DNA from: Burkholderiales bacterium UBA4615
GTDB lineage: Bacteria; Pseudomonadota; Gammaproteobacteria; Burkholderiales; Burkholderiaceae_E
Length of the DNA stretch: 12,082 bases
Direction of reading: 5' to 3'
Assembly (NCBI GenBank): GCA_002386465.1
Contig: DGIT01000122.1
Span: 31,606-43,687 of the forward strand
Shown here: one piece after another, positions 7,381-12,082 of the stretch
How positions within the stretch are numbered: position 1 is the first letter of the stretch
How the letters are laid out: every line of letters begins with the position of its first letter
Notes under the pieces: model-generated
Seen by the model: only the letters and a program-made list of their open reading frames with translations
Told to the model about the DNA's origin: nothing
The model's database searches: none
Translations under genes and position numbers: made by a program

Positions 7381-7387
7381 GCTCAAC

Positions 7388-8350
7388 ATGAAGACAAGCT
7401 TTCTGGATTTCGAGCAGCCGATCGCCGAACTTGAGGCCAAGATCGAAGAACTGCGCTTCGTGCAGGACGATTCCGCGGTTGATATTGCAGACGAAATCTC
7501 CCGCCTGCAGAAAAAGGCCGATGCGCTGGTCAAGGACACTTACACGCGGCTCACGCCCTGGCAGGTCGCCCAGGTGGCCCGGCATCCGCAGCGCCCTTAC
7601 ACGCTCGACTACATCGCTTCGATCTTCACCGACTTCCACGAAATGCACGGCGACCGCAGCTTTGCGGACGACCCGTCGATCGTGGGCGGGCTGGCCCGCT
7701 TCAATGGGCAGGCGGTCATGATCATCGGCCATCAGAAGGGGCACGACACCAAGGAAAAGGTGCTGCGCAATTTCGGCATGCCGCGTCCCGAGGGCTATCG
7801 CAAGGCGCTGCGCCTGATGCGCACTGCCGAGAAATTCGGGCTGCCGGTGCTGACCTTCGTCGATACGCCCGGTGCGTTTCCCGGCATTGGTGCTGAGGAG
7901 CGTGGGCAGTCCGAGGCGATCGGGCACAACCTCTTCGCCATGGCCGAGTTGAAGGTGCCGATCATCACAACGGTGATCGGTGAAGGGGGCTCGGGCGGGG
8001 CGCTGGCCATTGCGGTGGCCGATTGCGTGCTGATGCTGCAGCACGCCGTGTACTCGGTCATTTCGCCCGAAGGCTGTGCTGCCATTTTGTGGAAGAGCGC
8101 TGAAAAAGCCCCCGAGGCGGCCGAGATCATGGGCATCACCGCGCATCGGCTCAAGGCGCTGGGCCTGATCGACCGCATCGTCAATGAGCCGCTCGGCGGG
8201 GCACACCGTGACCCTGTGCAGATGGGTCTGATGCTCAAGCGCGCGCTCGGCGAGGCGCTGCGCCAGTTCCAGAACATCAAGCCAGCCGATCTGGTGCGAC
8301 AGCGCCAGCAGCGGATCCTGGCCTATGGCAAGGTCAAGGAACTCGGTTGA
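7388..8350 (+). CDS. accA: Acetyl-CoA carboxylase carboxyltransferase subunit alpha
   Basis: With AccD forms the carboxyltransferase that moves the carboxyl group from biotin on AccB to acetyl-CoA, giving malonyl-CoA, the first committed step of fatty-acid synthesis. The 320 residues match E. coli AccA (319). Visible features are the N-terminal helical segment (about 8-50, rich in Glu, Lys and Leu), YTLDYI (71-76), GHQKGHDTKEK (114-124), VDTPGAFPG (158-166), the glycine-rich oxyanion loop GEGGSGGALAI (198-208) and SVISPEGCAAILW (223-235). The frame is open further upstream, but MKTSFLDFEQPI is the family start, so ATG 7388 is chosen. AccD, AccB and AccC are not in this window. Its 3' end overlaps tilS by 26 bases. 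Confidence 0.97.
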   Translation: MKTSFLDFEQPIAELEAKIEELRFVQDDSAVDIADEISRLQKKADALVKDTYTRLTPWQVAQVARHPQRPYTLDYIASIFTDFHEMHGDRSFADDPSIVGGLARFNGQAVMIIGHQKGHDTKEKVLRNFGMPRPEGYRKALRLMRTAEKFGLPVLTFVDTPGAFPGIGAEERGQSEAIGHNLFAMAELKVPIITTVIGEGGSGGALAIAVADCVLMLQHAVYSVISPEGCAAILWKSAEKAPEAAEIMGITAHRLKALGLIDRIVNEPLGGAHRDPVQMGLMLKRALGEALRQFQNIKPADLVRQRQQRILAYGKVKELG

Positions 8351-9788
8351 TGATGCGCTGAGGGCTGCGCTCAGCGGGCTGTCGCCCAGCCCCGCGCAGC
8401 CTCTGGCCATCGCGTTCAGCGGTGGCCTCGACTCTTCCGTTCTCTTGCACGCAGCAGCCCGACAGGTGGGCGCTGCCTCGGTCATCGCGCTGCATGTGCA
8501 TCATGGGCTGCAGCCGGCGGCGGGCAGCTGGGCCGCACACTGCGCCGATCAGGCCGCCCGGCTTGCGGTGCGCTTTGACTGCTTGCGTGTACCAGGGCCC
8601 GTGCCTCGGGGGGCGAACGTGGAAGGTTGGGCGCGCGAGCAGCGCTACCGACTGCTGTATGCCGCATGTCGTGATACGCAGGCGCAGGCGCAGGCTCTGC
8701 TGACCGCGCACCATGCGGATGATCAACTCGAGACGCTGCTGCTGGCGCTGGCCCGTGGCAGCGGGCTGGATGGTCTGTGTGGCATGGCGCCGCGTGATGT
8801 GCGTGAGGGCGTGCTGCTGCTGCGCCCGCTGCTCGATCTGCCCCGCGCCATGCTGCGCGATGAGGCGCAACAGACCGGCCTGCAGTGGATCGAAGATCCC
8901 AGTAATGCCGATGTGCGCCTGCGTCGCAATGCCTTGCGTCATCAGGTGTTGCCGGCGCTCGCCCAGGCCCTGCCCGAATTGAATGAACACCTGCCCGAGG
9001 TGCTGGCGCAACTGCGTCAGGCCCGCGAGGTGGTGCACGCGCAGGCCAGCGCTGACCTGACGGCCGCGCGTTGTGCGCCCCAGCACCTGAATGCCATTGA
9101 CCGGCGCGCCGTGCAGCGCCTGCCGGATGCGCGCATATCGATGCTGCTGCGGGCGTGGCTGCGTGCAATCGGCTGCGGGATGCCCACGGTTGCCCGGCTT
9201 GCGCAGATGCGCACGCAGCTGATCGATGCCGGCGGGCCCCAGGCCGAGCTCCGGCACGATGGCCATCTGCTGCGCCGTTACCGCGACTGCGTTTTTGCGC
9301 AGCAAGAAGCCGCCTCGTCAGCGAACCGCCTGCTCGCTTTGTCCTGCAGTCTGCCCCCCTGGCAGGGAGCGCCACACATCGAATTGCCGGGCGCAGGCAG
9401 CTTGTATGTCCAGGAGGCGCCACAGGGGTTGTCGCCCGAATGGTTGCGGGCGCAAACCCTGTCCCTGCGCGCCGGCAGTGGGTCCGATCGCCTGCGCACG
9501 CATCCGTCGGGTCGCGCGCGCACGCTGCGCAACCTGTGGCAGGAAGCGGGCATTCCCCCCTGGGTGCGCCCTGCGCTGCCAGTGCTGTGCGTGCAGGGCA
9601 GGGTGCTCATGGCAGCACCGTTTGGGATGGATTGCAGTAGCGACTGGCCGTCGTCCTCGCCGGGCATCCGTTTGCAGTGGTCACCCGAGGGTGCGCAGAT
9701 CGATCCGGAGCTCACATGGTTTGAGTCGCGCGCATTTGATCCCGACGCGATGTTGCCGCGCCTCAAACCCGGTGCCGCGATCGAGTAA
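8325..9788 (+). CDS. tilS: tRNA(Ile)-lysidine synthetase TilS
   Basis: Attaches lysine to C34 of the CAU-anticodon tRNA-Ile using ATP, which makes the tRNA read AUA; normally essential. The N-type ATP pyrophosphatase domain carries FSGGLDSS (31-38), HVHHGLQP (57-64), HHADDQLET (129-137) and RGSGLDGLCGM (144-154), followed by RPLLDLPRAML and DPSNAD. The C-terminal domain has the expected GIPPW motif with a preceding LRNLWQEA. The length is 487 residues against 432 in E. coli. The ATG at 8325 is the only ATG in frame near the conserved core and gives the usual short leader before the P-loop; it lies inside accA, overlapping by 26 bases with a moderate GGAT upstream. The TAA stop forms part of a -10-like TAAAAT before lysC. 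Confidence 0.95.
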   Translation: MARSRNSVDDALRAALSGLSPSPAQPLAIAFSGGLDSSVLLHAAARQVGAASVIALHVHHGLQPAAGSWAAHCADQAARLAVRFDCLRVPGPVPRGANVEGWAREQRYRLLYAACRDTQAQAQALLTAHHADDQLETLLLALARGSGLDGLCGMAPRDVREGVLLLRPLLDLPRAMLRDEAQQTGLQWIEDPSNADVRLRRNALRHQVLPALAQALPELNEHLPEVLAQLRQAREVVHAQASADLTAARCAPQHLNAIDRRAVQRLPDARISMLLRAWLRAIGCGMPTVARLAQMRTQLIDAGGPQAELRHDGHLLRRYRDCVFAQQEAASSANRLLALSCSLPPWQGAPHIELPGAGSLYVQEAPQGLSPEWLRAQTLSLRAGSGSDRLRTHPSGRARTLRNLWQEAGIPPWVRPALPVLCVQGRVLMAAPFGMDCSSDWPSSSPGIRLQWSPEGAQIDPELTWFESRAFDPDAMLPRLKPGAAIE

Positions 9789-9840
9789 AATCGACGGTTT
9801 TCTCAGCAGGAAAGCTGCCTTGCATGGGCGGCGCGCACCG
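9786..9840 (+). promoter_or_regulatory. tilS-lysC junction: putative -10 element and leader
   Basis: TAAAAT at 9786-9791 includes the tilS stop codon and could be a -10 box for lysC; no convincing -35 is present. It forms part of an imperfect 15-base palindrome (AAAATCGACGGTTTT, 9787-9801). AGGAA at 9808-9812 is the best Shine-Dalgarno-like sequence, but it is about 28 bases from the conserved lysC ATG and nearer to a TTG at 9820 (in frame) and an ATG at 9824 (out of frame). Confidence 0.3.
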
Positions 9841-11094
9841 ATGGCTCTCATCGTTCACAAATACGGCGGCACCTCCATGGGGTCCGTCGAACGCATCCGT
9901 AACGTGGCCCAGCGTGTGGCTAAGTGGCACAAGGCCGGGCATCGGATGGTGGTCGTGCCCTCGGCCATGTCGGGTGAAACCAATCGTCTCATTGGCCTGG
10001 CCACCGAGCTGCAGTCGCCGCCCGACCCGCGTGAGCTCGACATGATTGCCTCCACCGGTGAGCAGGTCTCGGTGGGGCTGCTCGCCATGGCGCTCAAGGC
10101 CATTGGTGTCGACGCAATCAGTTACGCCGGATGGCAGGTCCCGGTGCGCACCGACAGTGCCTTCACCAAGGCGCGTATCCAGTCGATCGACGATGCCCGC
10201 GTGCGCGCAGACCTCGACGCCAGACGCGTAGTGATCGTCACCGGATTTCAGGGGGTCGACCCCAACGGGCACATCACCACGCTGGGTCGTGGCGGCTCCG
10301 ATACCTCGGCCGTGGCGGTGGCCGCAGCGCTGGGTGCAGAGGAGTGCCTGATTTACACGGACGTGGACGGCGTCTACACCACCGACCCGCGCATCGTGCC
10401 CGAAGCCCGCAGGTTGCCGCGTATCACCTTCGAGGAGATGCTCGAGATGGCGAGCCTGGGTTCCAAGGTGCTGCAGATTCGTTCGGTGGAATTTGCGGGC
10501 AAATACAAGGTCAAAACGCGCGTGCTCTCCAGCCTCACGGCGCCCGACATGGATCTGGCCACCGAGATGGCGTCCGGCACGCTGATCACCTTCGAGGAAG
10601 ATGCAACGATGGAACAGGCAGTCATTTCGGGCATTGCATTTGCCCGCGACGAAGCAAAGATCACGCTCACCAATGTGCCCGATCGGCCCGGCGTGGCGTA
10701 TCAGATCCTGGGGCCGGTGGCGGCCGCCAATGTCGATGTCGACATGATCATTCAGAACCAGAGCGTCAACGGCATGACCGACTTCTCCTTCACGGTGGCC
10801 CGTGGCGAGTACCAGAAGGCGCTCGATGTGCTTAACGGCACGGTCAAACCTGCGGTCAAAGCTGGCAGCATTGTGGGCGACCCGAAGATCGCCAAGGTGT
10901 CGGTGGTGGGTATCGGCATGCGCTCGCATGTGGGCATCGCCAGCAGGATGTTCCAGACGCTCTCGCAGGAGGGCATCAACATCCAGATGATCTCCACGAG
11001 TGAAATCAAGATTTCTGTCGTCATCGAGGACAAGTACCTCGAGCTGGCGGTGCGTGCGCTGCACAAGGCCTTCGATCTGGAGCAGGCTGGCTGA
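9841..11094 (+). CDS. lysC: Aspartate kinase (feedback-regulated, LysC type)
   Basis: Phosphorylates L-aspartate with ATP, the first step toward lysine, threonine, methionine and diaminopimelate. The N-terminal kinase domain shows KYGGTSMGS (7-15), STGEQVSVGL (71-80), GFQG (135-138), TTLGRGGSDTSA (146-157) and YTDVDGVYTTDPR (172-184). Two C-terminal ACT domains follow, at about 270-340 (ITLTNVPDRPGVAYQIL onward) and 345-410 (VSVVGIGMRSHVGIASRMF onward), which in relatives bind lysine and/or threonine. The 417 residues fit the monofunctional class found in Corynebacterium, Thermus and Pseudomonas. The start MALIVHKYGG is conserved in the family; an in-frame TTG at 9820 with a better-placed AGGA would add seven residues. 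The frame is also open far upstream over tilS, which is not coding. An internal start that could give a separate beta subunit is listed on its own. Confidence 0.96.
   Translation: MALIVHKYGGTSMGSVERIRNVAQRVAKWHKAGHRMVVVPSAMSGETNRLIGLATELQSPPDPRELDMIASTGEQVSVGLLAMALKAIGVDAISYAGWQVPVRTDSAFTKARIQSIDDARVRADLDARRVVIVTGFQGVDPNGHITTLGRGGSDTSAVAVAAALGAEECLIYTDVDGVYTTDPRIVPEARRLPRITFEEMLEMASLGSKVLQIRSVEFAGKYKVKTRVLSSLTAPDMDLATEMASGTLITFEEDATMEQAVISGIAFARDEAKITLTNVPDRPGVAYQILGPVAAANVDVDMIIQNQSVNGMTDFSFTVARGEYQKALDVLNGTVKPAVKAGSIVGDPKIAKVSVVGIGMRSHVGIASRMFQTLSQEGINIQMISTSEIKISVVIEDKYLELAVRALHKAFDLEQAG
10594..10611 (+). promoter_or_regulatory. Internal ribosome-binding site and ATG within lysC
   Basis: GAGGAAG (10594-10600) is followed eight bases later by an in-frame ATG (10609-10611, Met257). 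Translation from here to the lysC stop would give 161 residues made of the two ACT domains only. In Corynebacterium glutamicum and Thermus thermophilus, aspartokinase beta subunits start at the equivalent Met and are made this way. Use of this start here is an inference from spacing and position. Confidence 0.45.
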
Positions 11095-11303
11095 GCGCGC
11101 CACGCGTGGGTCTCGCCCTGCGTCATGGGGTTGATACACATGCACCTCAGTTCAACGTGGTGATCTGATTTTCAAATCACCGCAGCCCGAAAAATGTATT
11201 GGATCGGAACACCGCGCAGCGCCTATCGTCTGAGTTCTTGAATACCTGAGCCGACCCCGACATTCGAATCGGAGCGGCAGCAGGCACTTATCAGGGAGGA
11301 ACG
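11095..11303 (+). other. Intergenic region between lysC and the solute-receptor gene, with an inverted repeat at 11159-11181
   Basis: No gene, tRNA or convincing promoter is seen here. A 23-base inverted repeat at 11159-11181 has arms GGTGAT/ATCACC, one C-A mismatch, then TGA/TCA around a TTT centre. No T-run follows on either strand, so it is a weak terminator candidate and might equally be an operator site. A short palindrome ATTCGAAT lies at 11262-11269. The region ends with AGGGAGGA (11293-11300), a strong Shine-Dalgarno for the next gene. Confidence 0.45.
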
Positions 11304-12082
11304 ATGGGCAGCACACGCATCTGGGTACGCGCAGCATGCGCATGGGGCCTGTCGCTGGCGGTGGTCGGCGTGCAGGCACAGCCCGCAGGAAAAACCATTC
11401 GCTTCATTGCGCCCTACACGGCGGGTGGCGTGGTCGACAACACCTCGCGCGTGGTGGGCGAGCGCATGTCGCGCGAGTTGGGCACACCGATCGTCATCGA
11501 GAACCGCGCAGGCGCCAACGGCCAGATCGGCACCGAGCTGGTGGCCAAGGCCGTACCCGATGGCACGACGCTGCTGCTCACCAGCGTGGGCGTGGCTTAT
11601 CGCCAGCATCTGGTGAAGGTGCCCTACGACCCGTTCAAGGATCTCGCCACGGTGAGCTTGCTGGTGGTCAATCCGCTGCTCATCGTTATCAACCCCAAGC
11701 TGCCGGTGAGCAACCTGAAAGAGCTCATCGAGTACGGCCGCAAGAACCCCTTGAAATACGGCAGCTCGGGCACGGGCGGTCCCAGCCATCTGACCACGGA
11801 ACTCTTTCGCATCAAGGCCGGGTTGCAGATGACCCATGTGCCTTACAAGGGCGACAGTGCCGCGATCCTGGATGTGATGGCAGGCAATGTGGACCTGAGC
11901 GTGTCGTCCGTGTCGGCCACCACTGGGTTCATCAAGCAGGGTCGCCTGCGGGCCATTGCCATGACCAGCGAGCAGCGCGCGGCTTCGCTGCCTGATGTGC
12001 CGACCACCGCCGAGGCCGGTCTGCCCGGTGTGGTGGGCGACTCCTGGGTGGGCATTCTGGCGCCTGCCGGCACACCGCCCGA
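11304..12082 (+). CDS. Bug/TctC-family tripartite tricarboxylate transporter substrate-binding protein, 3'-truncated
   Basis: A periplasmic solute receptor, expected to capture a carboxylate-type ligand for a TctAB-like permease or for sensing. The first 259 codons are present and the gene runs off the window. A signal peptide covers residues 1-25 (hydrophobic core AWGLSLAVVG, likely cleavage VQA/Q). The Bug fold follows with IRFIAPYTAGGVVDNTSR (32-49, the first ligand loop), VIENRAGANGQIGTELVAKAVPDG (64-87), the second ligand loop YGSSGTGGPSH (152-162), HVPYKGDSAAILDVMAGNVDLS (178-199) and LPDVPTTAEAGLPG (229-242). The normal length is about 320 residues, so some 60 are missing. AGGGAGGA lies just upstream of the ATG with good spacing. 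No tctA or tctB gene is visible, and orphan receptors are common in Burkholderiales. The ligand cannot be predicted. Confidence 0.94.
   Translation, partial: MGSTRIWVRAACAWGLSLAVVGVQAQPAGKTIRFIAPYTAGGVVDNTSRVVGERMSRELGTPIVIENRAGANGQIGTELVAKAVPDGTTLLLTSVGVAYRQHLVKVPYDPFKDLATVSLLVVNPLLIVINPKLPVSNLKELIEYGRKNPLKYGSSGTGGPSHLTTELFRIKAGLQMTHVPYKGDSAAILDVMAGNVDLSVSSVSATTGFIKQGRLRAIAMTSEQRAASLPDVPTTAEAGLPGVVGDSWVGILAPAGTPP

Noticed and set aside
7274..8485. A 403-codon open frame on the minus strand opposite accA
   Set aside because: Antisense shadow of accA and flanking genes; composition lacks any fold-like pattern.
9226..9840. A long open frame running into lysC from inside tilS, which would give a 622-residue protein
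   Set aside because: This part is the out-of-frame reading of tilS, rich in Arg, Ala, Pro and Cys, with no domain. The conserved aspartokinase start is at 9841.
9763..11145. A 460-codon open frame on the minus strand opposite lysC
   Set aside because: It mirrors the GC-rich codon pattern of lysC, is His/Arg/Gly-rich with no recognisable motif, and lysC is certain on the other strand.
11250..11275. Possible tRNA T-arm because of TTCGAAT at 11263-11269
   Set aside because: The flanking bases do not pair as a five-base T-stem and no anticodon arm or acceptor stem can be drawn around it.
1..12082. CRISPR array, insertion sequence, phage or toxin-antitoxin system
   Set aside because: No regularly spaced repeats, transposase motifs, terminal inverted repeats or small paired genes were found; the window is densely packed with core genes.

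Overview
This window looks like an ordinary stretch of a GC-rich betaproteobacterial chromosome, most likely from the order Burkholderiales. Three things point that way: the gene order cysS - HhH-GPD glycosylase - accA - tilS - lysC, the divergent TPR protein - secreted cyclophilin - lpxH unit, and a Bug-type periplasmic solute receptor, a family strongly expanded in Alcaligenaceae and Comamonadaceae. The order and family assignments are inference from gene content; no rRNA or other decisive marker is present.

Layout. Positions 1-2240 (+) hold the 3'-terminal part of a sodium:solute symporter whose stop codon overlaps the proposed start of trmJ (tRNA Cm32/Um32 methyltransferase). After a 32-base gap comes cysE (2273-3022, +), the first step of cysteine synthesis. 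Convergent to it on the minus strand is a three-gene unit, read from 5136 down to 3060: a secreted TPR protein, a periplasmic cyclophilin (stop and start overlap as ATGA), and lpxH of lipid A synthesis. A short divergent control region (5137-5344) separates this unit from a tightly packed plus-strand run: cysS (Cys-tRNA ligase), a DNA-3-methyladenine-glycosylase-like gene, accA (acetyl-CoA carboxylase alpha-carboxyltransferase), tilS (tRNA-Ile lysidine synthetase) and lysC (aspartokinase). The gaps are 2 and 7 bases, then a 26-base overlap, then 52 bases before lysC. A 209-base intergenic region follows, and the window ends inside a Bug/TctC-like binding-protein gene that runs off the right edge.

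Most of the window is housekeeping: cysteine supply and charging (cysE, cysS), tRNA modification (trmJ, tilS), envelope biogenesis (lpxH, the cyclophilin), fatty-acid and amino-acid synthesis (accA, lysC), and DNA alkylation repair. The two transporter genes at the edges are the accessory part, and both are cut by the window ends.

I found no mobile element, CRISPR array, rRNA, tRNA, phage gene or toxin-antitoxin pair, and I do not see an undescribed biological system here. The most useful second-look item is a well-placed internal ribosome-binding site and ATG inside lysC, at the position where some aspartokinase genes encode a separate regulatory beta subunit. Others are the overlap-coupled gene pairs, a CysE tail without the usual CysK-binding terminal isoleucine, and a few palindromic intergenic sites of unknown role.
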